Assembly (NCBI GenBank): GCA_020355945.1
Contig: CP070627.1
Span: 6,619,230-6,642,095 of the forward strand
Length of the DNA: 22,866 bases
Origin: Candidatus Aminicenantota bacterium
Lineage (GTDB): Bacteria > Acidobacteriota > Aminicenantia > UBA2199
Reading direction: 5' to 3'
Under the pieces are notes generated by a model. It did no database searches. It saw nothing but the letters and a program-made list of their open reading frames with translations, and was not told where the DNA came from. This document shows, piece after piece, positions 7,127-14,715 of this stretch; position 1 is the stretch's first letter; the number at the start of each line of letters is the position of its first letter. A program made the position numbers and the translations under genes.

Positions 7127-7492
7127 GTGAAGGAAAAAAATATCGATTATTATATGAATCTTCCATACAATATAATTATCCGCAAAGACCCTTACGGTGG
7201 TTATTTCGCTAAAGTCGAGGAACTGGAAGGCTGCATGACCCAGGGTGAAACCTATGAAGAGACCTACAAAAATATCCAGGAAGCCATGGAATTGTGGTTG
7301 GAGGTGGCTTTAGAAGATGGTGACGAAATTCCTGAACCTGTTTCGGATGAGAAGTTCAGTGGGAAGTTTGTGCTAAGATTGCCCAAATCACTTCACAGGA
7401 AGCTGGCCCGGAATGCCAAAAAAGAGAATGTAAGTCTTAATCAATACGCTGTTTTACTGTTATCGGAAAGAAATATCCAGCGCCACCCGTAA
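7127..7492 (+). CDS. hicB: HicB-family antitoxin, 121 aa
   Basis: Antitoxin that binds and blocks HicA and usually represses the operon. Residues ~10-65 match the partially degraded RNase H-like HicB fold (GGYFAKVEELEGCMTQGETY, then a helix with NIQEAMELWLEVALE, then GDEIPEP). The C-terminal ~80-115 (FVLRLPKSLHRKLARNAKKE, then SLNQYAVLLLSER) is a ribbon-helix-helix DNA-binding domain of the Arc/MetJ type. The start is GTG at 7127, one base after the hicA stop; GGAGG at 7116-7120 lies within the end of hicA, giving translational coupling and a stronger start than that of the toxin. Confidence 0.92.
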   Translation: MKEKNIDYYMNLPYNIIIRKDPYGGYFAKVEELEGCMTQGETYEETYKNIQEAMELWLEVALEDGDEIPEPVSDEKFSGKFVLRLPKSLHRKLARNAKKENVSLNQYAVLLLSERNIQRHP

Positions 7493-7509
7493 TTGGCTTA
7501 ACCACACCG

Positions 7510-7677
7510 GTGCACAATGCTGAGATGTTTTTACCGGAAGATGCATTAAAGGAAACAGGAAAGGTGCCAGGCAAGAATGGCCCTCTCGCCCTTCGCCCGG
7601 AGACGGATGAAAATTATGCTCTCAACAGTAAGACATTATTGCCTGGAATTTTTTTTCTTTTTTCTCCTTCTCATTAG
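7510..7677 (+). other. Spacer between two TA modules with a possible small or decayed reading frame
   Basis: A 55-codon frame opens at GTG 7510 (ATG at 7525) and ends at TAG 7675. It includes the protein-like stretch LPEDALKETGKVPGK and LALRPETDENYALN, then runs into a T-tract. There is no ribosome-binding site and I recognise no family. It may be the tail of a lost gene or chance. Confidence 0.2.
7567..7657 (+). terminator. Possible terminator or relic palindrome after hicAB
   Basis: CCAGGCAA (7567-7574) pairs with TTGCCTGG (7639-7646), followed by a T-run from 7649. The intervening loop is about 64 bases, which is unusual for a rho-independent terminator. Confidence 0.35.
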
Positions 7678-7949
7678 AACAGTTCCGAATGAGAGCCTGT
7701 TCTAGCCAGTTCAAGTTCTTTTTTATCTTCATTTACCCGGTATATCAGCAGCCAGTCCGGCTCGATATGACATTCAAGAAATCCTTTCCAATTACTTTTT
7801 AGGGGATGGTTTTTGTATTTTTCCTCCAGTTTTTCTTCATTGATCAGTTTTGTGATAACCTCTTTTATTTTGGACATATCCTTTGAACCGGATTTAGCCA
7901 AATTTTTTACATCTTTTTTGAATTGAGTCGCTCTTACAGGTTTTAGCAT
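7674..7949 (-). CDS. yafQ: YafQ/RelE-superfamily mRNA interferase toxin, 91 aa
   Basis: Ribosome-dependent mRNA endonuclease toxin of the YafQ group. Alignment by eye with E. coli YafQ shows the same core: NHPLKSNWKGFLECHIEPDW, then LLIY, then ARTGSHSELF. The residues important in YafQ are present: His48, His61, Asp65, Trp66, His87 and Phe91. The toxin is therefore probably intact. The ATG at 7949 overlaps the antitoxin TGA by one base (TGATG), so translation is likely coupled; a TTG one codon upstream is less likely. The module runs opposite to hicAB and ends tail-to-tail with it. Confidence 0.93.
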   Translation of the reverse strand: MLKPVRATQFKKDVKNLAKSGSKDMSKIKEVITKLINEEKLEEKYKNHPLKSNWKGFLECHIEPDWLLIYRVNEDKKELELARTGSHSELF

Positions 7950-8209
7950 CAAATTGCCAGATCTTCAAAAAGCTCTTCAGCCGTGTCAAATTTTTTAACA
8001 TTTCTTCCTTTTTCGAGATCCTCCATTGCTTTGAGGGTTGTTTTATTGGGAATCTTTACCTCGAAAGGAATCCCCCGGTGGTTAAGAATTTGGTGGTAAT
8101 ATATATTAATTGCGGTTGAATGATTAAGGCCCAACTTGTCCAATATTTTACCTACTTTTTCTTTTAATCCTTTATCTGTCCTTATTGATAAAGTTGCTGT
8201 TTGACCCAT
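7949..8209 (-). CDS. dinJ: DinJ/RelB-family antitoxin, 86 aa
   Basis: Antitoxin of the YafQ toxin. The N terminus (MGQTATLSIRTDKGLKEKV, then LDKLGLNHSTAINIYYHQIL) is the ribbon-helix-helix dimerisation and DNA-binding part; the segment GIPFEVKIPNKTTLKAME matches the DinJ family; the C-terminal part (KKFDTAEELFEDL) wraps the toxin in known complexes. The frame stays open upstream, but the ATG at 8209 is chosen because GGAGG lies five bases before it and the ribbon-helix-helix domain begins there. It probably represses its own promoter together with YafQ. Confidence 0.92.
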   Translation of the reverse strand: MGQTATLSIRTDKGLKEKVGKILDKLGLNHSTAINIYYHQILNHRGIPFEVKIPNKTTLKAMEDLEKGRNVKKFDTAEELFEDLAI

Positions 8210-8248
8210 TTTAACCTCCATTTTCCATTTTGAATCATTCCTATTAAT

Positions 8249-8277
8249 AATGTAATACAATTGCAAGACAATGTCAA
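8249..8277 (-). promoter_or_regulatory. Predicted sigma-70 promoter for dinJ-yafQ
   Basis: On the minus strand TTGACA (8277-8272) is a perfect -35 box, followed after 17 bases by TACATT (8254-8249). It lies about 40 bases upstream of the dinJ start. Confidence 0.6.
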
Positions 8278-8336
8278 CTTTTTATCCGTTTTTTTCTTAA
8301 AAAAAAGGTGCCAGCCAAAATTTGATGAATCAAACC

Positions 8337-8392
8337 CCTACTACCTACTACCTACTACCTACTACCTACTACTTACTGCTTACTACCTTCGA
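8337..8392. repeat. CCTACTA heptanucleotide tandem array over the mazG stop codon
   Basis: Five perfect CCTACTA units (8337-8371) are followed by CTTACTG, CTTACTA and the more diverged CCTTCGA. On the mazG strand the array supplies the last codons (ending VVSSK) and the TAG stop at 8371-8369. Confidence 0.85.
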
Positions 8393-9142
8393 CTCCTGCC
8401 ATAACGCTTCCATCTCCTCCATGCTGACTTGATTGATGTCTTTTCCCTGCTTTCTCAACTGGTCCTCGATATACCGAAACCGGGTGACAAATTTCTTATT
8501 GGTGTTTTTTAAGGCAAATTCCGGGTTGACATGAGCCAACCGCGCCACATTGGCAATAGAAAACAACAGGTCGCCAATCTCTTCCGCTGCCTTTTCCCGG
8601 TGACCCGCCCGAATCTCTTTTTTTAATTCCTCTACCTCCTCTTCCACCTTTTCTAACGCCCCTAAGGGGTCATCCCAATCAAAACCCACCCCGGAGGCTT
8701 GCTCACCCACCCGCTTTGCATGGGATAAGGCTGGCATGGCAGCCGGGTAATCCGATATGATACTTTTTCTCTTTTTCTCTTTTTTCTTTATTTTTTCCCA
8801 ATTCTGCTTCACCTCTTCGGCAGATTCAACCGTGAGATCACCGAAAATGTGGGGATGCCGGCGAATTAATTTTTGATTGATGGTGTTGATCACGTCTCTG
8901 ATGGTAAAATGATTTTTCTCCCGGTGGATTTGAGACAAAAACACAATTTGTAGTAAGAGATCACCCAGCTCCTCTTTTTGCTTTTCGATGGAATCCTTTT
9001 CAATGGCCTCCACCAGTTCATGGGCTTCTTCCAGGATATATTCCCTTAAAGAATGCCCGGTTTGCTTCCGGTCCCAGGGGCATCCGTTAATGGGATTTCG
9101 CAACTGCTTCATAATTTTTACCAGTTTATTGAATTCTTTCAT
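8369..9142 (-). CDS. mazG: Nucleoside triphosphate pyrophosphohydrolase MazG, 257 aa
   Basis: Hydrolyses nucleoside triphosphates to monophosphates and pyrophosphate, cleaning the nucleotide pool or lowering ppGpp. It has two MazG domains. The first (~1-115) has NPINGCPWDRKQT, EEAHELVEAIE and EELGDLLLQIVF, which supply the metal-binding Glu/Asp residues. The second (~130-240) has SHAKRVGEQASGVGFDW, VEEEVEELKKEI and AEEIGDLLFSIANVARL. This is the standard full-length architecture. The start codon sits in two tandem GATGAAA heptamers (9150-9137), so an out-of-frame ATG lies seven bases upstream; ribosome binding is weak. The C-terminal five residues come from a heptanucleotide repeat and are probably not functional. 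Confidence 0.94.
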   Translation of the reverse strand: MKEFNKLVKIMKQLRNPINGCPWDRKQTGHSLREYILEEAHELVEAIEKDSIEKQKEELGDLLLQIVFLSQIHREKNHFTIRDVINTINQKLIRRHPHIFGDLTVESAEEVKQNWEKIKKKEKKRKSIISDYPAAMPALSHAKRVGEQASGVGFDWDDPLGALEKVEEEVEELKKEIRAGHREKAAEEIGDLLFSIANVARLAHVNPEFALKNTNKKFVTRFRYIEDQLRKQGKDINQVSMEEMEALWQESKVVSSK

Positions 9143-9243
9143 CTTTCATCTTGTTTTTTGTTTCCAATAATGTTATAAATAAGTAATATAATAATACTTT
9201 TTTGACTGGAGTGCAAGTTAGAGGTTAGAAATAGCGATACAAA

Positions 9244-9492
9244 ATGGATAAAGACATAAAAGCCATCATCATCCTGTTAGCCACGCAAGCCATGATCAAC
9301 ATGGGAGAAATCCAGGATCCCATCACCCACGAAGCGAAAGACGATCTCGATGGCGCAGCAGTATTTATCGAACTGCTGGATATACTGGAATCCAAAACCC
9401 AGGGAAACCTGACCACTGAGGAAGAAGCCTTTTTAATAGAAGTGAGAGAAAACCTGGACCAGGTTTATAATAAAAAAATAAGTGCAGGATAA
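9244..9492 (+). CDS. DUF1844 family protein, 82 aa
   Basis: Small cytoplasmic helical protein matching DUF1844 by its pattern: an opening helix (IIILLATQAMINMGEIQDP), a helix with DDLDGAAVFIELLDILESKT, and the signature GNLTTEEEAFLIEVRENLDQVY. The biochemical role is unknown. The length is usual for the short members. It starts divergently from mazG and is followed four bases later by the membrane protein gene at 9497, so it is probably the first gene of the DUF1844 / membrane protein / PATAN / ribF run. No strong ribosome-binding site is visible; GAGG occurs about 20 bases upstream. Confidence 0.87.
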   Translation: MDKDIKAIIILLATQAMINMGEIQDPITHEAKDDLDGAAVFIELLDILESKTQGNLTTEEEAFLIEVRENLDQVYNKKISAG

Positions 9493-9496
9493 TACG

Positions 9497-11257
9497 ATGA
9501 AAAGAAAAATTTTATTGGCTATTTTATTTTTCCTTTGTACGATTTTCCTTCTCCCCAAAGAAAACCCCTGGGGAAATTTAAAGAAAATCTATTTTTACGA
9601 ATCAATTAAAAAGGACCAACAGGTGCTGACACACCTGGATTTAATCGATTTCGAGGGTTTAAAACGAACAGACCAAAAAGAAATTGCTTCACAGTTGACC
9701 CGGTTTGGCGACTACTATTTTGAGAAAGGAAAACACGATCATGCGGAAGCCTTCTACCGAAAAGTATTAACGGTGTCCGACAAAGACGATTACTGGTATA
9801 TCTATAATAAGCTGGAAAGCATCAAACGGGCCAAAGGTGGTTCCATTATCGGTTTCAAAAACCTGTTCAGCCAGTTGTTCCTGGCCCTGAGAAGTTTTAA
9901 TCCCTCGTTCCTACTGCTCAATCACTTTTTCAGCCTGCTGTTTTTCTCAGGTCTGTTTACTTTCCTCTTATTTTCGCTGCTTTTGTTTATAAAATACTTC
10001 AAGCTGGCAGGCAATGATCTGCTCATCGGTCGAAATGGAGCGGTTTCTATAAAAAAAATAGTGACTATACTCCTGGTTTTGTTGTGGCCGGTGGTGGTCC
10101 TGTCCGGTTGGATGATCTATCCCTTTTTATTGACAGGATTTTTGTGGCTCTACCTGAATGAAAACGAAAAGAAGGCGGTTAAATATATGTTGATTGCCGT
10201 GGCCGTTCTAACAGTATTGTACAGTATAAACCTGATGCTGGAAAAGAACCTGCAAACAGACAGCTTCAAACGGATACAAATCGTATATGAAGGACGGTTA
10301 TTTGATGAAGATGTTTATGAAAACTTTGATGATGAACTAAAAATTGTCCAGGCATTTTCTTATTATGAAAACGGGAAATACGATAGAGCTCACGATATAT
10401 TAAATTCCACCAGCGACGATTTTAAAAGTACTCAAAAATTCATTTTACAAGGAAATATTTATTTCAGAAATGGGGAGATTTCTCAAAGTGTCAAATATTA
10501 CAGCGATGCGTTACTCCTGGATGATAACAATAAAGTTGCCTTAAATAATTTTACCTTAGCCCTTTTAAAAGACAATAGGCCCGAGGTATTTAAATCCTAT
10601 GCCGAAAGATATCCTGAAATCAAAACCCTTCGCAGCCAGGCAGCGGATATCAAGGATATAAAGTTAACCCAGGGAGGGCTGTGGAAACGATTATTCAGCT
10701 CGGCCCGGGAAAAATTCAAACCAATGCTGTTTCTTAAAAGAGTACTGGGAGAACTCCTGGCATTCCCGGTGGTTTATTATTTACTCATCTTTATCATTTA
10801 TGCCGTGGGGCTGAGAAAGCTGGTCACTACCCTCGGGGAAAGTACCTTCTGCTCCAAATGTCACAAAATAATAAAAGAATCCTCTATCCACAGGTCCTAT
10901 AGATTGTGTGACGAATGTTACCAATTATTTTCCATTAAAGACGTCATATTCCTGGAGGCAAAGATTTTAAAAGAAAAGGAATTAAAGAAAAAATTTAAGA
11001 AAAAATATATTATCTCCCTCATATTTTCTATTTTAATCCCCGGGTTAAATTTCAATCAAAGGGGAAATAACCGGTTATTTCTCCTGTTTTCAGTGATATT
11101 TTATTTTTTGGTGGGATTTGCCGTCGTAGGGATGCTTAATTTCGATCGCCTCTATTCTACTGCATTATTGTTTTTTAATCTTGTGGGAATGGGTGCGATG
11201 GGGTTTTATTTATTGGTCAATATTTTTTCTGTCATAGGAGAGGAAAATGGCTTTTAA
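9497..11257 (+). CDS. TPR, polytopic membrane and zinc-ribbon protein of unknown function, 586 aa
   Basis: I do not recognise the family as a whole. The order is: signal-like hydrophobic segment (~1-18); one TPR-like unit near 60-90 (GDYYFEKGKHDHAEAFYRKV); three membrane segments (~143-165, 189-214, 229-248); TPR units at ~280-350 (SYYENGKYDRAHDIL, then NIYFRNGEISQSVKYYSDAL); a membrane segment (~417-440); a CxxC-x15-CxxC zinc ribbon with Cys452, Cys455, Cys471 and Cys474; a very basic stretch; and two or three closing membrane segments (~503-580). ATG 9497 has AGGA nine bases upstream; a GTG at 9482 would lie inside the previous gene. Its end overlaps the PATAN gene by 11 bases, implying co-translation. 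It may be an envelope scaffold or sensor, but that is a guess. Confidence 0.8.
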   Translation: MKRKILLAILFFLCTIFLLPKENPWGNLKKIYFYESIKKDQQVLTHLDLIDFEGLKRTDQKEIASQLTRFGDYYFEKGKHDHAEAFYRKVLTVSDKDDYWYIYNKLESIKRAKGGSIIGFKNLFSQLFLALRSFNPSFLLLNHFFSLLFFSGLFTFLLFSLLLFIKYFKLAGNDLLIGRNGAVSIKKIVTILLVLLWPVVVLSGWMIYPFLLTGFLWLYLNENEKKAVKYMLIAVAVLTVLYSINLMLEKNLQTDSFKRIQIVYEGRLFDEDVYENFDDELKIVQAFSYYENGKYDRAHDILNSTSDDFKSTQKFILQGNIYFRNGEISQSVKYYSDALLLDDNNKVALNNFTLALLKDNRPEVFKSYAERYPEIKTLRSQAADIKDIKLTQGGLWKRLFSSAREKFKPMLFLKRVLGELLAFPVVYYLLIFIIYAVGLRKLVTTLGESTFCSKCHKIIKESSIHRSYRLCDECYQLFSIKDVIFLEAKILKEKELKKKFKKKYIISLIFSILIPGLNFNQRGNNRLFLLFSVIFYFLVGFAVVGMLNFDRLYSTALLFFNLVGMGAMGFYLLVNIFSVIGEENGF

Positions 11258-12245
11258 AGGCACACTAAAAGATTTTAAAGTCCCGGATATTTTGCAGCTC
11301 ATTTCGCTGCAGAAAAAAACCGGCATATTGACATTTACCAGCAGCGATGGGTTTATCACCTTAATCTTTCAAAAAGGATTTATCGTGGGGGTGGATTCCT
11401 TTCCAAAGAAATTGGAAATGCGAGTGGGGAATGTGCTGGTAAAACAGGATTATATCAGTGAAGAAATGCTCCAGCGAGCGCTGGCTATTCAAAAACGAAC
11501 CAACCAAAAAGTTGGTGAAATTCTACTGGGTATGGGATTGATCGGAAGAGACACCATACAGGAGTCTTTAAAAACCCAGGCTGTTGAGATCGTGCTTTCC
11601 CTGTTTAAGTGGAAAAAAGGCGACTATAACTTTAAAGTGATGGAATACCTGGATGAAGGAATGAGAATTATAGAGCCTCTCTCTACGGATAATCTTATTA
11701 TGGAAGGGGTGCAAATGCTCGATGAGTGGCCGCTGATCAAGCAAGTGGTCCCGGATGACTCCATGATTTTCGAACCCGTCCCCGTGGACTCCAGGAACAT
11801 TGAAATCGTAGGGGAACATGAAGAATTCCCGGAAAAACCAAAAGGAGATAAAATATTCCTGACCGAAACAGAAGCAAACTTGTTGAAATACATCAACGCA
11901 CAAAATACGGTTCGTGACCTGGCGGAACTGGGAATTTTTACTCAATATAAAGTCCTGAAAAGCCTCTACAGCCTGGTGAGAAAATCTATCATCAAGGCCA
12001 AAGCCAAAGGCGTTTCCGAAGAAGTCGGCAAAGAGATGCTCCTGGAAGAATTAAAAGTAAATGCCAAACGCCAGGTGGACATACTGTTTATCGTGTTGAT
12101 ACTGCTTTTATTGATCCTGGCAGTCAGCACGTTTTTTAAACCGCTGCGCCCCTTTAAAAATGAAAATATTCTATTAAAGCCGTTGTATGAGGAGGCCTTA
12201 CCCAAAATCACTAAAAAACCGGCAGCCAATGTGATGAAACAATGA
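11247..12245 (+). CDS. DUF4388 (PATAN) domain protein with C-terminal membrane anchor, 332 aa
   Basis: Probable regulatory or scaffold protein. Residues 1-~90 are a PATAN/DUF4388 domain (MAFKGTLKDFKVPDILQLIS, then KKTGILTF and a strand with LIFQKGFIVGV), a module found in bacterial signalling proteins and associated with response regulators and motility systems. Residues ~70-150 continue with VGNVLVKQDYISEEMLQRAL and VGEILLGMGLI, resembling the N-terminal module of type II secretion ATPases. A winged-helix-like region (~205-260) contains LTETEANLLKYI and TQYKVLKSLYSLVRKSII. A single membrane helix (~275-296, ILFIVLILLLLILAVSTFF) lies near the C terminus. The start has AGGAGAGG upstream and overlaps the previous gene, and its TGA overlaps the ribF ATG (ATGA), so the three genes are translationally linked. 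Confidence 0.85.
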   Translation: MAFKGTLKDFKVPDILQLISLQKKTGILTFTSSDGFITLIFQKGFIVGVDSFPKKLEMRVGNVLVKQDYISEEMLQRALAIQKRTNQKVGEILLGMGLIGRDTIQESLKTQAVEIVLSLFKWKKGDYNFKVMEYLDEGMRIIEPLSTDNLIMEGVQMLDEWPLIKQVVPDDSMIFEPVPVDSRNIEIVGEHEEFPEKPKGDKIFLTETEANLLKYINAQNTVRDLAELGIFTQYKVLKSLYSLVRKSIIKAKAKGVSEEVGKEMLLEELKVNAKRQVDILFIVLILLLLILAVSTFFKPLRPFKNENILLKPLYEEALPKITKKPAANVMKQ

Positions 12246-13180
12246 ATACCAATACGATTAATAAAAATACCGGTACAGGTACAGGTACAGGTACATATAA
12301 AATAAGAGGAGGTGCTGTTGCCGTCGGGAATTTTGATGGGTTTCACCTGGGACATCGAAAGATCATTGAAAACTTGAAACAGGTTGCCCGGAAAAAGAAC
12401 CTGGTATCAATCATTGTTACCTTTACCCCCAATCCCAAAATCTATTTTAAAAAAGAAAAATATTTGATTCATACGGACGCTCAAAAAAAAAAGATATTGG
12501 AAAGTCTCGGGGTGGACCAGGTGATTATGTTGAATTTCGGTGAAATCGTGGATATGTCCGATGAACAATTCTTAAAGAACTTCTTAATCGATCGATACAA
12601 TATGAAACATATTGTAATGGGTGAAAATTTCAGGTTTGGAAAAGGTAGGGAAGGAGACATCGGGTTTTTACAATGTGTGGCAGACCGATGGGATTTCGGG
12701 TTGACAGTGGTAAAGTCGGTGAGGCTTGACAACCAGCGAATATCCAGCACCTATATCCGGGAGAAGTTAGCAGAGGCAAAAATTGAAGAGGCCAACCGGA
12801 TGTTGGGAAGAAGGTATTTTATCCAGGGTATCGTGGTGGAAGGCGATAAAGTGGGGGCTGAATTGGGATTCCCCACTATAAACGTGGAAACTGAAAACAC
12901 GCTTTTGCCGGAAGGCGTCTTTAAAACAACCGTGCAAGTCGATGAAAAGATCTATGATTCCATCACCTATATCGGTTACCGCCCTACCTTTTCGGGGAAA
13001 GAAAAAAATGTGGAATCACATATATTTGACTTTGACAGGAAAATTTATGGGAAACGGGTGAATATTTATTTTGAAAAAAAGCTCCGCGATGATATGAAAT
13101 TTGACTCGAAAATGAGTCTTATAAAACAGATAAAAAAAGATATAGAAAATTTAAAAGTTGACAAAGGGCCGATTTTTTGA
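12242..13180 (+). CDS. ribF: Bifunctional riboflavin kinase / FAD synthetase RibF, 312 aa
   Basis: Phosphorylates riboflavin to FMN and adenylates FMN to FAD. The N-terminal FAD synthetase (nucleotidyltransferase) domain shows VGNFDGFHLGH (residues 28-38, HxGH-like motif), ENFRFGKGREGD and SSTYIREKL. The C-terminal riboflavin kinase domain (~170-305) shows GRRYFIQGIVVEGDKVGAEL, GFPTIN with its ATP/Mg threonine, GVFKTTV, YRPTF and ESHIFDF. The first ~22 residues (MNTNTINKNTGTGTGTGTYK) are absent from ordinary RibF and come from a hexanucleotide repeat. The ATG is supported by its four-base overlap with the upstream stop; no ATG, GTG or TTG start lies between the repeat and the conserved domain. 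Confidence 0.94.
   Translation: MNTNTINKNTGTGTGTGTYKIRGGAVAVGNFDGFHLGHRKIIENLKQVARKKNLVSIIVTFTPNPKIYFKKEKYLIHTDAQKKKILESLGVDQVIMLNFGEIVDMSDEQFLKNFLIDRYNMKHIVMGENFRFGKGREGDIGFLQCVADRWDFGLTVVKSVRLDNQRISSTYIREKLAEAKIEEANRMLGRRYFIQGIVVEGDKVGAELGFPTINVETENTLLPEGVFKTTVQVDEKIYDSITYIGYRPTFSGKEKNVESHIFDFDRKIYGKRVNIYFEKKLRDDMKFDSKMSLIKQIKKDIENLKVDKGPIF
12272..12295. repeat. GGTACA hexanucleotide microsatellite inside ribF
   Basis: Four perfect GGTACA copies encode a Gly-Thr repeat at residues 11-18. The preceding bases (AATACC, AATACG) are also a hexamer-like Asn-Thr repeat. Confidence 0.9.
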
Positions 13181-13230
13181 TAATGTGATATGAGAACTAA
13201 TGTTTATTTTTGAAATCCAGGAGTGTTTAA

Positions 13231-14655
13231 ATGACCGAAGCTGAGAAAACGAAATCCGAAGCAGCAAAAGAACCGGGAACCAGTGAAGTGTCAGCAGGAC
13301 CGCCTAAGCCCCGTACCAAACCGAAGCCCAAAACAACGGCGAAAACCACTAAAAAAACCGAGCCAAAGGCAAAAAAAACAGTAACAGGAAAAGAGGAGAA
13401 AGAAAAGAATGATTTATTGGTTAAATTTACCCTCAAGGTTGCAAAGGAAGAAGTCGAAGAAGAGTTTAACAAAGCACTGACCCAATATGCCGCTGAAATT
13501 AAATTACCGGGTTTTCGCCGGGGAAAGATCCCGGTGGAAGTGATCAAAACTCGGTATAAAGAAGCCATCCGGGAGGAAGCCATAAGCAAAGTTATCGAAA
13601 AAGCAGTACTTGAAAAAATTGAAGCAGATAAAATGAAGATTATTTCCCAGCCCACAGTGAAGAAGATTGATTTTGAAGAGGGAAAGGACGTGGAGGCGGA
13701 AATTGAAGTAGAAGTATTTCCAACCGTAGAAATTCCATACCTGGAAACCCTTGAAGTGAAAATCCCTGCCGCGGACCTGCAATCCGAGGATTACGATGAA
13801 CAGGAACAAATCAACCTGGTCCTTGAAGCCCATAAACGCCAGGCACCGGCAAAACGGGAAATAAAGGACGGCGATTATGTGAGGCTGAAATACCAGTCAA
13901 AGATTTTATCAACCAAACGAATGACCCCCAAGAAAGATACCTATTTAGCGGTTAAGGAGAACGAACCCTTTGAAATCCTTGATTTATACAAAGAAATGAT
14001 TGGCAAACGGATTGGCGACAGCCTGACTGTCAGACGGTCGTACCCGGGGGACTATAACAAGAAACCCTGGGCTGGCAAAGAGATCGAACACTACATTACC
14101 ATTGAAAATGTATTTGAAATTGTAAAGCCTGAACTGGACAAGGATTTTTTAAAGTCCATCGGGTTTGAGGATGAGGAGAGTTTTAAAAAGAAATTGCAAG
14201 AAGAATATGAGCAGATGAATCGCCGGCAAATTGAAGATAAAAAGTTGACACACATCATTGATATGCTGTGTGAAACCATTGTTTTCCCGCTGCCCCGGGG
14301 AATGGTGGAACATGAAGTCTCCCGGATGGCAGAGCAGCGGCTGCAGCGTCAACCCCTGGATTTTAAAGATGAAAACCAGGTCAGGGAATACCTGGATTCA
14401 CTAAAACCCGAAGCAGAGAAATCCCTTCGATTCTCTTTTATTGTCGAAGCCGTCAAAGAGAAGTTCAACCTGGAAGTAAGCAGCGATGACCTGGAAAAGC
14501 AGTATAAAAGCATCGCGGAAGAAAACAACGCACCCCTCAAAGAGGTGCGCAAGTTTTATATGAATAAGGAAAATGCCCGGGACTTGAAAGACACGCTGGC
14601 CCGGAAGAAAGTCCTGGACCTGATCAAAGGAAAAGTAACCGTAAAAGAGGTTTAA
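13231..14655 (+). CDS. tig: Trigger factor with a long basic N-terminal tail, 474 aa
   Basis: Ribosome-bound chaperone and peptidyl-prolyl isomerase acting on nascent chains. The ribosome-binding domain begins only at about residue 61 (LLVKFTLKVAKEEVEEEFNK) and contains the ribosome-contact signature GFRRGKIP at 94-101. The FKBP-like isomerase domain spans ~205-295 (IKDGDYVRLKYQSKIL, then PFEILDLYKEMIGKRIGDSL), and the helical chaperone arms follow to the end. In E. coli the signature is at about residue 43-50, so this protein carries roughly 50 additional residues, rich in Lys, Pro, Thr and Ala (PKPRTKPKPKTTAKTTKK). AGGAG eight bases upstream of ATG 13231 supports this start, and no start codon occurs near the domain edge. 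It leads the tig-clpP-clpX-lon cluster. Confidence 0.93.
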   Translation: MTEAEKTKSEAAKEPGTSEVSAGPPKPRTKPKPKTTAKTTKKTEPKAKKTVTGKEEKEKNDLLVKFTLKVAKEEVEEEFNKALTQYAAEIKLPGFRRGKIPVEVIKTRYKEAIREEAISKVIEKAVLEKIEADKMKIISQPTVKKIDFEEGKDVEAEIEVEVFPTVEIPYLETLEVKIPAADLQSEDYDEQEQINLVLEAHKRQAPAKREIKDGDYVRLKYQSKILSTKRMTPKKDTYLAVKENEPFEILDLYKEMIGKRIGDSLTVRRSYPGDYNKKPWAGKEIEHYITIENVFEIVKPELDKDFLKSIGFEDEESFKKKLQEEYEQMNRRQIEDKKLTHIIDMLCETIVFPLPRGMVEHEVSRMAEQRLQRQPLDFKDENQVREYLDSLKPEAEKSLRFSFIVEAVKEKFNLEVSSDDLEKQYKSIAEENNAPLKEVRKFYMNKENARDLKDTLARKKVLDLIKGKVTVKEV

Positions 14656-14715
14656 AATAAAAAACAAATAAACAAAAGCAAACAAAAATCAGTATAAAAT
14701 AATTAGAGGTGAACG

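Noticed and set aside
8300..8320. AAGGTGCC segments at 7561 and near 8305 as a REP family
   Set aside because: Only half-motifs are present, and they lack the paired arm expected of a REP hairpin.
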